This document shows positions 38,111-51,390 of a DNA stretch of 64,000 nt, piece after piece. Under the pieces are notes generated by a model, which saw only the letters and a list, made by a program, of their open reading frames with translations, made no database searches and was not told the DNA's origin. How positions within the stretch are numbered: the stretch's first letter is position 1; the number at the start of each line of letters is the position of its first letter. Origin of the DNA: Rhodospirillales bacterium (GTDB lineage: Bacteria > Pseudomonadota > Alphaproteobacteria > Rhodospirillales > GLO-3); NCBI GenBank assembly GCA_003354135.1, contig PIVK01000013.1, positions 1 to 64,000 of the forward strand, written 5' to 3'. The position numbers and the translations under genes were made by a program.

Positions 38111-38941
38111 ATGAGCGAAAAGGCCGTCACCGAACTCTTGCAGGGCCTCGTTGCCGCCTTGGACCGCCCGACGCCGGCCCTCGACCTGAAGGCCGCCGAC
38201 GCTTTCGTCTGGCACGGGGACGCGGGGCGGCTGGAGCCGGTTGCCGAGGTCAACCGAATCGACATCGGCTTGCTCAAGGGCATCGAAGAGCAGAAGGCAA
38301 CCTTGCTGGAGAACACGCGCCGCTTCGCTCAACGTCTTCCGGCCAACAATGCGCTCCTCTGGGGCGCCCGGGGCACGGGCAAGAGCTCGCTCGTCAAGGC
38401 CGTGCATGCGGCGGTGGGGGAAGGCCTGGCATTGGTCGAGATCCACCGCGACGAGATCGCCGGCCTTCCGGGCCTGCTGCAGGCCCTGCGTGACGGCGGG
38501 CGGCGGTTTCTCCTGTTCTGCGACGACCTATCTTTTGATTCCGGCGACACGTCCTACAAATCACTGAAGGCGGTTCTGGAAGGCGGCATCGAGGGGCGGC
38601 CGGAGAATGTGGTCTTCTACGCCACCTCCAACCGCCGCCACCTGATGCCCCGGGACATGATCGAGAACGAACGCACCAGCGCCATCAGCCCCGGCGAGGC
38701 GGTGGATGAGAAAGTGTCGCTCAGCGACCGTTTCGGCCTCTGGCTCGGATTCCACAATATGGACCAGGACACTTATTTTGAAATCGTCGAAGGCTATGCC
38801 GAACATTACCGCCTCGGAAAAGGTCGGAAGGCACTGAGGGCCGAAGCCCTGGAATGGTCCATGGCCCGCGGTGCCCGCTCGGGCCGTGTCGCCTGGCAGT
38901 TCATCCAGGATCTGGCGGGACGGCTGGGGAAACGGTTATGA
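38111..38941 (+). CDS. DUF815-family AAA+ ATPase
   Basis: 276 residues. Walker A is WGARGTGKSS (about 95-104), Walker B is FLLFCDDLSFD, and sensor-like FYATSNRRHLMP follows. The conserved terminal segment SRFG-like LSDRFGLWLGF is typical of the DUF815 group. These are cytoplasmic P-loop ATPases whose role is not established. Divergent from the TPR gene, with 136 bp between them. Confidence 0.88.
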   Translation: MSEKAVTELLQGLVAALDRPTPALDLKAADAFVWHGDAGRLEPVAEVNRIDIGLLKGIEEQKATLLENTRRFAQRLPANNALLWGARGTGKSSLVKAVHAAVGEGLALVEIHRDEIAGLPGLLQALRDGGRRFLLFCDDLSFDSGDTSYKSLKAVLEGGIEGRPENVVFYATSNRRHLMPRDMIENERTSAISPGEAVDEKVSLSDRFGLWLGFHNMDQDTYFEIVEGYAEHYRLGKGRKALRAEALEWSMARGARSGRVAWQFIQDLAGRLGKRL

Positions 38942-38976
38942 TTTGGGGGCTTTTCCAGTCACTGAATTACACAAAC

Positions 38977-39023
38977 CAAGTGCATGTATGGCCCCTCCCG
39001 TTGAAGCAAGGATAAAACGGTTT
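38977..39023 (+). mobile_element. Relic of an IS end, left copy
   Basis: About 85% identical over 47 bp to 40055-40101 in the same orientation (shared core cccgttgaagcaagg). In the right copy this sequence is the transposase C-terminus plus IS end, so this is probably the leftover tail of a second IS copy. The hepT/mntA pair lies between the two. Confidence 0.65.
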
Positions 39024-39028
39024 AGGCC

Positions 39029-39421
39029 CTAACGCCGTTTCTTCCGTTTCTTCACCACCTCGATATCCGTCTTCAAGGCGCGTTTCAGGGCGGGCCTTAA
39101 GGGCGGCAGGTTGCGGGTTACCGTCTCCCAGACCATGTGGGGGTCGATGCCGAAGTATTCGTGGACCAGGTAGTTGCGGAGCTTCCTAAGCTTCTCCCAG
39201 GGGACGCCGTCGTTGCGCTTTTTGACCGCGCCGGGCACCCAGGCCGCCGCCTCGCCGATGATCGAGATGTTGCGCACCACCGCGTCCATGGTCAGCGGGT
39301 CGCCCAGGAAGGTCTCGCGGGTGTAGCCGGCGAGATACCGGTCGATCTTCTCCATCGCTTCCATGATGTCGGTGACGCGCAGTTTCCAGTCGCGCCGTTT
39401 CAGGCGTCCGTTCCTACGCAT
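39029..39421 (-). CDS. hepT: HepT-like HEPN ribonuclease toxin (DUF86)
   Basis: 130 residues, all helical. The HEPN motif R-x4-H reads RNYLVHEYFGID, the RNase active site of the family. Basic residues dominate the C-terminus (VVKKRKKRR). In characterised HepT/MntA pairs the toxin is neutralised by MntA-catalysed AMPylation of a tyrosine near the active site; the Tyr in RNYLVH is a candidate. It overlaps mntA by 8 bp and is translated after it. Whether it is toxic is untested. Confidence 0.88.
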   Translation of the reverse strand: MRRNGRLKRRDWKLRVTDIMEAMEKIDRYLAGYTRETFLGDPLTMDAVVRNISIIGEAAAWVPGAVKKRNDGVPWEKLRKLRNYLVHEYFGIDPHMVWETVTRNLPPLRPALKRALKTDIEVVKKRKKRR

Positions 39422-39704
39422 AGACCGCCTCGGCCAGCACCTGCTTTCTCATGGACGGGTGCAGCATGTCGGGGGTCGCCAGGTCGACGCGGATGCCCAA
39501 CAGCTTCTCCAGGTGCTGCTGCAGGTCTATGAACTCGAACAGGCCTTTCCGCGTGCCAACTTCGACCAGGATATCGACGTCGCTGTCGGGGCCTTGATCG
39601 CCGCGGGTCCAGGAGCCGAAGACGGCAATCCGCGTCACGCCGAACCGATTCTCCATCGTCGGTTTGTCCTTGACCAGCTTCTTGAGGATCTTGGCGAGTT
39701 TCAT
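39414..39704 (-). CDS. mntA: MntA-like minimal nucleotidyltransferase antitoxin
   Basis: 96 residues from the ATG at 39704. The nucleotidyltransferase signature GSx10DxD is complete (GSWTRGDQGPDSDVDILV), supporting an active AMP-transferring antitoxin. A longer in-frame start (39806) would add residues not typical of the family. First gene of the two-gene module, upstream of hepT. Confidence 0.88.
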   Translation of the reverse strand: MKLAKILKKLVKDKPTMENRFGVTRIAVFGSWTRGDQGPDSDVDILVEVGTRKGLFEFIDLQQHLEKLLGIRVDLATPDMLHPSMRKQVLAEAVYA

Positions 39705-39837
39705 TGGCGTAGTATCGCCAGCGAGGTGGGTGGTCGTCCACAAGATAATTGGGGGGCAAAGGGCAGGTTGGTTCAAGAGAAGGGGGCGTGTCGCCGCCGT
39801 TTCCAAGCCGCACCCCGATGCTCGGGCCGTCCCGTGC

Positions 39838-40101
39838 CTACGTGGATAGCGGATACCAAGACTTGCGGAAACAACATCGGAAAACGGAGCTACCTTACAA
39901 GCGGCAAAAAGGAAAGCCGCTCACCAAGGACGAAAAGGAATACAACCGCGCTCTTTCACGCATCCGGGTGAAGGTGGAAACCGTACATTTGCCGCCTCAA
40001 GATATTACGCATCCTCTCCGAGCGATACCGCAACAAACGCCGCGGGTACGGTCTCAAGTTCATGTATGGATCTCCCCGTTGAAGCAAGGACAAAATGGTT
40101 T
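39838..40101 (+). mobile_element. IS5-superfamily (DDE_Tnp_4) transposase C-terminal relic
   Basis: The first frame encodes a VDSGYQDLRKQH and KEYNRALSRIRVKVE segment, the C-terminal part of DDE_Tnp_4 transposases with the last catalytic Glu in RVKVE. A single-base frameshift follows; the next frame continues ICRLKILRILSERYRN and stops after MYGSPR. The N-terminal two thirds are absent, so it is dead. Confidence 0.75.
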
Positions 40102-40202
40102 CTCGGAACAACGGCTAACATGTATCCAGCCTATCAGTGGGCTTCTGATGTGGACTTTCGCAGCAGGTCGACTATTAGTGGTTCAGCGCCATGCAGATAC
40201 AC

Positions 40203-40345
40203 TTGACATGCGCATGTAAATCTAAGCTAGGTAAATCATTATTACAATGATTCTGTATAAAAAAGATTGTACCGAGTTTTGGCGCATGGTATTGGGTCAT
40301 GTCAAAAGCTGACTAACTTCCCAACTTCACTTAAATGAGGGGATT
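40203..40345 (+). promoter_or_regulatory. AT-rich promoter region of the lipoprotein gene
   Basis: A perfect -35 hexamer ttgaca is at 40203-40208, but no good -10 lies 16-18 nt after it. tataaaaaag near 40256 is an alternative -10. The rest up to the gene is AT-rich and non-coding. Confidence 0.3.
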
Positions 40346-40786
40346 ATGACCAAAATAAGTATTATTTCCATTGGACTGAGCGTAGCTGTCCTCACTGGGT
40401 GCGCGTCTCAGCCGACTGAAATCCCGACGTCATCCGTTTCGTCGTTCATGTACCAGAAATATGATTGCGATCAGGTTGCGTGGGAGCTTGCTCGCGTGGA
40501 TACGCGTGTCGGGGAGCTGCATGCAAGCTTGAAGAAAACGGCTGATCGCGACGCGATTCAGATGGGAGTTGGTTTAATACTTTTCTGGCCAACCCTTTTC
40601 GCCCTTGAGGGCGGAGACGGTGCGGAAGCCGGGGAGTACGGGCGCCTCAAGGGCGAGAAACAGGCTCTCGAGAAAGTGGCCGTGTACAAAAAGTGCGCCC
40701 TAGCTTTTAAGGCTCTGCCGGAAAAGGCCGATGGCCCGGGGAAGTCAGAAGCCGACAAGGACGCATCGGAAGGCGGCAAGATCTGA
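40346..40786 (+). CDS. Small outer-membrane lipoprotein, unknown function
   Basis: 146 residues. A signal peptide ends in lipobox LTGC (Cys near residue 19). The mature part has the YDCDQVAWELARVDTRVGEL pattern, a short hydrophobic stretch (VGLILFWPTLFALEGG) and a GEYGRLKGEKQALEKVAVYKKC block. This layout recurs in a family of small proteobacterial lipoproteins without known role. The C-terminus is rich in Lys, Glu and Asp. Confidence 0.75.
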   Translation: MTKISIISIGLSVAVLTGCASQPTEIPTSSVSSFMYQKYDCDQVAWELARVDTRVGELHASLKKTADRDAIQMGVGLILFWPTLFALEGGDGAEAGEYGRLKGEKQALEKVAVYKKCALAFKALPEKADGPGKSEADKDASEGGKI

Positions 40787-40877
40787 TGTGACCCGCAGTG
40801 GCGTTCTCTGTCCCACCCGCAGGCTGATACCTGCCTGTGGATAGAGAGGGCGGGTTGCCCCGCTCAGATGGACCCGC

Positions 40878-41237
40878 TCAAATGGAATAGTCCAGCGCCT
40901 CGTGCTTGCCACCCTGGATTTCCTGGCCGGCCTTTTTCCACGCATCCAGGCCGCCCGCCAAGTTGTAGACGTTGGGCCGGCCGGAATCGGCGAGTTGCTT
41001 CTGGGCGGCGGCCGCGCGTTTGCCGATGGCGCAGATGACCACCACCTTCTTGCCGAAGATGGCCGGCGGCTGTTCCGGGTCGAGGAAGGAAAGCGGCAGC
41101 AGTACCGAGCCGGGCACGTTCTCGTATTCGAACTCGTGAGTTTCGCGCACGTCGAGGATCACCGCCTCGTCCGCGGCCTGCCAGGCGAGCGCGGTTCGGG
41201 CGTCGATTTCGGGAAGCGGATGGGCGGACTCAGACAT
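40878..41237 (-). CDS. Rhodanese-like sulfurtransferase domain protein
   Basis: 119 residues, single cytoplasmic rhodanese domain: LDVRETHEFEYENVPG, active-site Cys in VVVICAIGKRAAAA, then NLAGGLDAW. The ATG at 41237 has GGAGG at good distance; the open frame continues upstream to 41351 without support. It lies 34 bp after uvrA on the same strand and may be cotranscribed. Confidence 0.88.
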   Translation of the reverse strand: MSESAHPLPEIDARTALAWQAADEAVILDVRETHEFEYENVPGSVLLPLSFLDPEQPPAIFGKKVVVICAIGKRAAAAQKQLADSGRPNVYNLAGGLDAWKKAGQEIQGGKHEALDYSI

Positions 41238-41271
41238 CACCGCGGCCTCCTGACCGGAATTCCTCTTTAAC

Positions 41272-44118
<2,847 letters not shown>

Positions 44119-44200
44119 GGGCCCCTACATGATTGCCCGGCGGGGTGGAGACGACCGGGAAGGTGTAGCGCGGGGGGAAGGCGGGGTAAAGGGGGGGAGG

Positions 44201-45016
44201 TCAGGCGTTCGGCGGCGTTACTTCTTGAGGGGCCGGCTCCTGATGGCGTCCGGTCAGGCCCATGTACATGAGGGACAGTAGGGATATGGTGGCAGCGTTG
44301 CCAATCGCCGCGACTATGGTCTCCCAGACTATATAGACGAATCCCACACTTCCTGTAAGCATATTGATGATCAAACTAACGGGGGCAAACAGCAACGCGA
44401 CGATCAAGCTTAGTATAATATAATAGCCGGTCATGGCCCAAAGGTTCCCCCGGGTGGCGGATACCGAATCCCCGAGGCTGAAGGTATCGCCCATGGCGGC
44501 AGCGGGAAAGATTAGCACCCAACGCATGAAGAACACGGCGATCCCTAACGTGCCGGGAATGGCGAGAACAATTATGGCGCCCTTGTTCTCACCGAAAATA
44601 AGACTGTCGAGGATCACCACGGCCGAGAAGATGACGGTGATGATGACAACCAGCAAAATTGTGTAACCCAGGAACCGCCATTCACTGATTCCCCAACGGA
44701 TTCCCAGGGGGGTGATATCCCGGCCGTCACTTAGTGTAAAACGATGCCATGCGGTGGAGAAGGCCGTTATAAGAAAAATCTGCAGAACGGGTATTCCAAA
44801 TATCAGAACGTGGAGAAAGCCTTCGAGCTCAACGTTCGACGTAGTGGCCAACAGAACCTCGCCAAGGAGGCCAAGGAGCATCACGGTGCCGTAGGGGATG
44901 AGGGCGATACGTACGAAACTGCGCCGATTTCGATAGACGAACCGGGTTGTAGCCGGAACCAGCCCGGTAAGCGGTTTGCTGCCAGCTTGTGGGTTTTTTG
45001 CTGGTTTATCGCTCAC
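44201..45016 (-). CDS. Polytopic membrane protein, unknown function
   Basis: 271 residues with about six membrane helices (for example PYGTVMLLGLLGEVLLA, YTILLVVIITVIFSAVVIL, GYYIILSLIVALLFAPVSLI). Cytoplasmic ends are charged, and the C-terminus is Pro/Glu-rich. The start is a GTG with a weak ribosome site. No enzyme or transporter motif was recognised. Base composition is somewhat AT-richer than in uvrA and ssb around it. Confidence 0.75.
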   Translation of the reverse strand: MSDKPAKNPQAGSKPLTGLVPATTRFVYRNRRSFVRIALIPYGTVMLLGLLGEVLLATTSNVELEGFLHVLIFGIPVLQIFLITAFSTAWHRFTLSDGRDITPLGIRWGISEWRFLGYTILLVVIITVIFSAVVILDSLIFGENKGAIIVLAIPGTLGIAVFFMRWVLIFPAAAMGDTFSLGDSVSATRGNLWAMTGYYIILSLIVALLFAPVSLIINMLTGSVGFVYIVWETIVAAIGNAATISLLSLMYMGLTGRHQEPAPQEVTPPNA

Positions 45017-45245
45017 GGTTTTTTTCTTCGCTCTCTATCGGGACATCCATCACGATAAGAGCATGCAAAAGGAGATCGATCAATCATAAACCAAACATGG
45101 TTAGGAATAAATTCTGCAACCCGTACACTAAAAACACCTTGCGCATGTTCCCCTTATGTCCCACTCTATATTTCCAGGTGGTGCCGGCCACGGGAATCCG
45201 TGTAGAGTCCGCGCCGCATCCGGATACGTTTAAGAGGGGGACACC

Positions 45246-45761
45246 ATGGCAGGCAGTGTGAACAAGGTCATTCTGGTCGGTAATCTGGGCCGCGACCCGG
45301 AGGTCCGCTACGCACAGGATGGGACCAAGATCGTCAACTTCACCATGGCGACCTCGGAAACGTGGAAGGACAAGGGGACGGGCGAAAGGCGCGAGAAGAC
45401 CGAGTGGCACCGGGTCGTTATTTTCAACGACCGTTTGGCCGACGTGGCCGAGAGGTATCTCCGCAAGGGCTCCAAGGTCTATGTCGAGGGTGCTCTTCAG
45501 ACCCGCAAGTGGACCGGCCAGGACGGGCAGGAACGCTATACGACCGAGGTGGCCTTGCAGCGCTTCCGCGGCGAACTGACGATGCTCGACACCCGCGGTG
45601 GTGGGGATGCCGGCCATCAGGCGGGCGACCCGGGCCCGGGCGGTGATGGTGACCCCGACTGGCGTGCGCCGGCCGGTGGCGGCGCTCCTGCGGCCGCTCC
45701 TGCGGGTGACGGCGGTGGTCCGGCTCCCGGGGGCGATCTCGACGACGAAATTCCCTTCTAG
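45246..45761 (+). CDS. ssb: Single-stranded DNA-binding protein
   Basis: 171 residues. The OB fold (about 1-110) begins [21 protein letters not shown], and [19 protein letters not shown] is the conserved core. A Gly/Pro/Ala-rich linker ends in the acidic tip DDEIPF, which recruits replication and repair proteins. The gene is divergent from the membrane protein and close to uvrA. Confidence 0.96.
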   Translation: MAGSVNKVILVGNLGRDPEVRYAQDGTKIVNFTMATSETWKDKGTGERREKTEWHRVVIFNDRLADVAERYLRKGSKVYVEGALQTRKWTGQDGQERYTTEVALQRFRGELTMLDTRGGGDAGHQAGDPGPGGDGDPDWRAPAGGGAPAAAPAGDGGGPAPGGDLDDEIPF

Positions 45762-45828
45762 TGTGGTGAATTCGAAGTTCCTTACATTGTTTGGGACGGC
45801 TTCATAAAGGAACTTTGAATCCACCCAT

Positions 45829-45923
45829 CTAGGGCGGGTCGTGAGGGACCGAAGCCGCTTTGTGGCGCCGAATTCTCGTGTGAACCCGCTCCATCACATT
45901 GAGCCGACCCTGAAGAATGCGGT
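45829..45923 (+). mobile_element. MITE-like element left half = end of an IS5-type relic, copy C
   Basis: Starts ctagggcgggtcgtgag and continues through gcgccgaattctcg and gaacccgctccatcaca, matching the left half of copy A. After about 75 bp it continues straight into the 3' end of an IS5-type transposase read on the minus strand. The right half of the short element is absent. Confidence 0.7.
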
Positions 45924-46165
45924 TCAGGCTGGAATTTGAGCTGATCGGGCATTCAGTTTTTTCACCGTGCTGTCGATGAAGAAGGCCCAAAGAATCCCGA
46001 TCCAATTGAGGATGAGGCGGAAGTTGCAGCCGGCGGCGGCGAGGACGGATGCGTTCGGCAATGCCGCCGACGAACAGGTAGATGATATCGTATTCGCTCA
46101 AATCCCGGGTCGCGAACTCCTGGTAGTCCTCCCACAGCCGCGCGCCGATCTCGCTCGCCGCCTGC
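45924..46165 (-). pseudogene. Chimeric transposase relic (IS256-type fragment joined to IS5-type C-terminus)
   Basis: Read on the minus strand, 46165 to about 46050 encodes SEIGARLWEDYQEFATRDLS and DIIYLFVGGIAER, a recognisable IS256/mutator-type stretch. Near 46050 the frame changes, and 46050-45924 encodes NASVLAAAGCNFRLILNWIG and ends at TGA, the C-terminus of IS5-type transposases. This looks like an IS5 element that inserted into an IS256 element, followed by decay. Confidence 0.6.
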
Positions 46166-46171
46166 CCGGGT

Positions 46172-46372
46172 TCAGGTGTCCGAAATCGTCTTGTCCGTGC
46201 GGGGCTCTCCCTCGTGCCGACGGTCGGTGCCGGAACGGCGTTCAGTGCTATTACGCTTTTCGAAGTATGACCATGACGTGTTTATTTCGTAGCGCCGCTC
46301 CTTGGCGGAACGCATTTTGCGGTCACTTCGCCGCTGGCTCCGACGCCGTTGATTGTTGTCGGATGTGGTCAT
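46172..46372 (-). CDS. Small Arg-rich hypothetical protein
   Basis: 66 residues from an ATG with GGAGG about 9 nt upstream; the open frame extends to 46408. Very basic, with repeated RRxxxRRSDRK and ERRSGTDRR patterns and one aromatic patch (INTSWSYFEKR). Small proteins with such RRxxxDRR patterns are common in alphaproteobacteria; their role is unknown. It borders transposase debris, so its 3' end may be affected. Confidence 0.5.
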   Translation of the reverse strand: MTTSDNNQRRRSQRRSDRKMRSAKERRYEINTSWSYFEKRNSTERRSGTDRRHEGEPRTDKTISDT

Positions 46373-46526
46373 GACAGCGAGCCTCCAATCAGAATGTCGA
46401 CGTCTCATAGGATTTTAACGCTTTACGGGGATAGTGCAAAACTTTTCCCTACCTATGGTCAAAATCCCGATTAATACGATACGGTAAATGGGTTCAGGTT
46501 AATGCCGGTTGTTCGCATGATAGGGC

Positions 46527-46555
46527 TTGATCCAGAAACAGAATCCGATTATTAT
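46527..46555 (+). promoter_or_regulatory. Candidate sigma70-type promoter of an orphan transcript
   Basis: -35 ttgatc (46527-46532), 17-nt spacer, -10 tattat (46550-46555). No gene follows for 300 bp, but a hairpin terminator lies about 100 bp downstream. Confidence 0.4.
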
Positions 46556-46561
46556 AGTCCG

Positions 46562-46656
46562 GTAATAGATTGAGTGTCCGGTCCTGTATCGGGCCCTCGA
46601 TTATTCGCCCTACCCTCCTTACTCGACTTGCTGGCCCTTCGGGGCCGGTCTTTCTT
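46562..46656 (+). ncRNA. Candidate small RNA with anti-Shine-Dalgarno motif
   Basis: The predicted transcript of about 95 nt runs from the promoter above to a terminator: stem ctggccc / gggccgg around a TTCG loop (46631-46648), followed by tctttctt. A pyrimidine-rich ccctcctt at 46613-46620, in the region before the terminator, could pair with ribosome-binding sites. No known RNA family was recognised; it is a prediction from promoter, motif and terminator only. Confidence 0.35.
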
Positions 46657-46850
46657 GTCGCGATTGTGGCTTGTCATTCGGGGTGGGTCCCTATTCCCTA
46701 GTGGTGTTTGTTCCCTGACGGATGAGGGTTATTTGAGGCAACTCTCCTTTCAGTCGACCGTAATAATGCCGTATTTCTGGGCTCTCATGTCGGGCGATCC
46801 GTGCTAAGAAGAAGCGTTGGGATGTATAAGCACAGGGAAGGAGACGTTTC

Positions 46851-47219
46851 ATGAGAACGGCCCTTATTTCGGCGGCGGCCTTGGCGGTCGGAGTCATGAC
46901 GGTATTTCCCGCATTGTCGGGCGACTACATGAAGGACAAAGCGGCGGTTGAGGTCATGCTTAGCGGTAAGACGCTCAAGGGTGTCTACCTCAGGACAAAG
47001 TCCCCCTACGTGCTGCGTTTTGGTGCCGACGGCGGTTTGGTCAACCAAGTTGGCGCCAAAGGCAAATGGTGGGTCAACGACAAGGTTCAGTATTGCCGGG
47101 AGTGGGCGAGCGGCAAGCTCAAGGGGAACAAGGCCTGCATGGATCTGGCGCCGACACCCAATGGGGTCGCCATCTATTACCGGGGCAAGAAAGTGGCCGA
47201 AGGAGGCCTCACCGACTAA
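46851..47219 (+). CDS. Small secreted protein, unknown function
   Basis: 122 residues. A signal peptide (about 1-23, AALAVGVMTVFPALSG) is followed by a compact domain with a LSGKTLKGVY start and a KGKWWVNDKVQYCREW centre. Two cysteines (YCREW and NKACMDL) could form a disulfide in the periplasm. The pattern resembles small alphaproteobacterial secreted domains, but I cannot name the family. Good ribosome site (ggaaggaga). Confidence 0.75.
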   Translation: MRTALISAAALAVGVMTVFPALSGDYMKDKAAVEVMLSGKTLKGVYLRTKSPYVLRFGADGGLVNQVGAKGKWWVNDKVQYCREWASGKLKGNKACMDLAPTPNGVAIYYRGKKVAEGGLTD

Positions 47220-47328
47220 TTCTCGCCCGTGGTGGTGGTCTTGGATGTATCGGCTCGTCTTAACGCAGGATCGCACGGAACGCCCAGGGGGTGCTCCGAA
47301 TGTCTTGTTGCAACCAGAGAGAACGCCC

Positions 47329-47421
47329 TTAGAAGATCTGAATAATCCGTAAATCGTCCTCTACATCAATATGACAGAGCGGGTTTACGCGAGAATTGGT
47401 CTCCGAACTGCTTAAGTCGGG

Positions 47422-47425
<4 letters not shown>
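47329..47425 (-). mobile_element. MITE-like element, copy D (short, inverted)
   Basis: 97 bp between TTAG and CTAG. It reads atcgtcctctacatc, gagcgggtttacgcgagaatt and gtctccgaactgctt, matching the complement of copy A with part of the right half deleted. The outer end CTAG (47422-47425) contains the TAG stop of ppk1. Confidence 0.7.
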
Positions 47426-49692
<2,267 letters not shown>

Positions 49693-49746
49693 ACTGTCCT
49701 CGTTCCGGTTGTTGTTGTTGTCGTGCCGATCGTGCCGAGGTCGAAC

Positions 49747-50664
49747 CTAGAACACCTCGGGCACGAAACTCTGATCCGACATGGGTGGACGGACATAGCC
49801 CGTGCGCCGCTCCTCAGTCTGCGGCGACAGTTCGATGGGACCCGGCGTCAAATCCTCGTAGGGAATGAGCGAGAGCAGGTGGCTGATGCAGTTGAGCCGC
49901 GCACGCTTCTTGACGTCCGAATTAACCACATACCAGGGGGCCTGCTTGATGTCGGTGTAGGCGAACATCTCGTCCTTGGCCCGCGAATACTCCATCCACA
50001 TCTCACGCGATTTGAGATCCATGGGACTCAGTTTCCACCGTTTGATGGGGTTGGCGTTGCGGCGCTGGAAGCGGCGCTCCTGTTCTTCGTCCGAAACCGA
50101 GAACCAATACTTGATGACGATGATGCCCGAACGCACCAGCATTCGCTCGAACTCAGGGCAAGTGCGCAGGAAATCGCGGTATTCCTCTTCGGTACAGAAG
50201 TCCATGACCCGTTCGACGCCGGCCCGGTTATACCAGGAGCGGTCGAACAAAACCATCTCGCCCGCTGCCGGCAAATGGGGGACGTAGCGTTGGAAGTACC
50301 ACTGGGTCTTATCTCGCTCGGTCGGCGTACCCAGCGCGACAACACGGCAGACACGGGGATTGAGCGGTTCGGTAATTCGCTTAATGGTGCCGCCTTTTCC
50401 GGCCGCGTCGCGGCCTTCGAAGATTACCACCACCTTCAGGCCCTTGTTGTGGATCCACTCCTGGAGCTTGACCAGTTCGATATGCAGCTTGGCCAGTTCC
50501 TCCAGATAAAGTTTCTCCTTCATCTTCTTGGGTTTCTTCGCCTTTTCGATGAACTCGTCGACGGTAATGTGCTCGGCCGTCCGGACTTCGACGAAGTCTT
50601 TCGAGGACTCGTGCTCGGGGATGCCCGTCTTTGCTTTGGCCTGCTTCTTGGCTGTCTTGGTCAT
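49747..50664 (-). CDS. ppk2: Polyphosphate kinase 2
   Basis: 305 residues, single-domain PPK2. Walker A is EGRDAAGKGG, Walker B is LFDRSWYNRAGVE, and the lid region follows (KYWFSVSDEEQERRF). It transfers phosphate between polyphosphate and nucleotides, usually making GTP/ATP from polyphosphate. The start at 50664 has GGGAG upstream; the open frame extends to 50739. It lies 54 bp before ppk1 and 71 bp after the ParA-like gene. Confidence 0.95.
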   Translation of the reverse strand: MTKTAKKQAKAKTGIPEHESSKDFVEVRTAEHITVDEFIEKAKKPKKMKEKLYLEELAKLHIELVKLQEWIHNKGLKVVVIFEGRDAAGKGGTIKRITEPLNPRVCRVVALGTPTERDKTQWYFQRYVPHLPAAGEMVLFDRSWYNRAGVERVMDFCTEEEYRDFLRTCPEFERMLVRSGIIVIKYWFSVSDEEQERRFQRRNANPIKRWKLSPMDLKSREMWMEYSRAKDEMFAYTDIKQAPWYVVNSDVKKRARLNCISHLLSLIPYEDLTPGPIELSPQTEERRTGYVRPPMSDQSFVPEVF

Positions 50665-50735
50665 GGTCACGCTCCCGCTGCTACGCCCGCCGAGGCAAAA
50701 AAATGAAAGCCAAAGCTTAACAATATCCCGTGGGT

Positions 50736-51377
50736 TCAACGCTCTAGTCTAGCAGTGTTCTCTCCGAGAAACGAGAGCAAAGGACGCCAGTCTTGGACGA
50801 AGTTGTCGGCCCGCACGCCCCTGAGGTCAAACAGACTCAATCCGTCGGCGGCAGCTCCCGGATACATCTGGGTGTCGCGCAACCGGGTAATGACGGGATG
50901 GGGAGTGTCCTCGAAAAACTCCTCCAGAAGGCCGGCGGCCTTTGTGCGTATCCGGACCCGATTGCCGACCACGGCCACCGCCCGCTTGCCTTTGCGCACC
51001 GGCTTCAGCTTGTCCAGTATGCTAAGGAAGCGCCGCGTCGCGTTCTCGTCGAACACCGAGGGCAGAACGGGCAGTATCACCACGTCGGCCATGCGGACCA
51101 GTTCCTCGGTCTGGGCCTTGCGGATGCCGGCCGGGGCGTCGATGACCAGACGCCGGGTCTTTTTCGCGACCTTGCCCATCGTCTTACCCCAATTGACAGC
51201 CTCCACGGCGGCCGCGGTGCCCGGACGGCTCTCGGCCCAGGCAAGACTTGATTTCTGGCGGTCGCAGTCGGCCAGAACCGTCTTGAGGCCCGTGTTGGCA
51301 AAGGCTCCAGCCAGGTTGGTGGCGATAGTCGTCTTGCCGCAGCCGCCCTTGATGTTGGTGATCAGGACTGTGAACAT
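50736..51377 (-). CDS. ParA/MinD-family ATPase, orphan, in polyphosphate operon
   Basis: 213 residues. The deviant Walker A KGGCGKTT (residues 10-17) has the extra signature Lys. A' motif LVIDAPAG and a B-like VVILPVLPS strand follow. There is no ParB-like gene or parS-like site nearby, and the protein lacks the N-terminal DNA-binding domain of plasmid ParA. Such short ParA proteins position cellular cargos such as carboxysomes, chemoreceptor arrays or storage granules. Its place 13 bp after the CYTH-CHAD gene and before ppk2-ppk1 suggests polyphosphate granules as cargo; this is inference. Confidence 0.88.
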   Translation of the reverse strand: MFTVLITNIKGGCGKTTIATNLAGAFANTGLKTVLADCDRQKSSLAWAESRPGTAAAVEAVNWGKTMGKVAKKTRRLVIDAPAGIRKAQTEELVRMADVVILPVLPSVFDENATRRFLSILDKLKPVRKGKRAVAVVGNRVRIRTKAAGLLEEFFEDTPHPVITRLRDTQMYPGAAADGLSLFDLRGVRADNFVQDWRPLLSFLGENTARLER

Positions 51378-51390
51378 AATTGCCTCCCAC

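Larger units (their letters stand above)
46373..46850. other. Long intergenic region
   Basis: No convincing protein gene. It contains a candidate sigma70 promoter and terminator pair (listed separately) and the promoter of the secreted protein at 46851, which has GGAGA before its ATG. Confidence 0.5.

Noticed and set aside
39749-40219. 156-codon frame taken as an intact gene
   Set aside because: It contains only the C-terminal part of a transposase, with a frameshift after RVKVE; the rest is out-of-frame translation.
45084-45824. 246-codon minus-strand frame opposite ssb
   Set aside because: It is the antisense shadow of ssb, with no family features.
50736-51377. ParA as sign of a plasmid or integrated element
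   Set aside because: No ParB, replication or conjugation gene is near, base composition matches the chromosome, and it sits within a metabolic operon.
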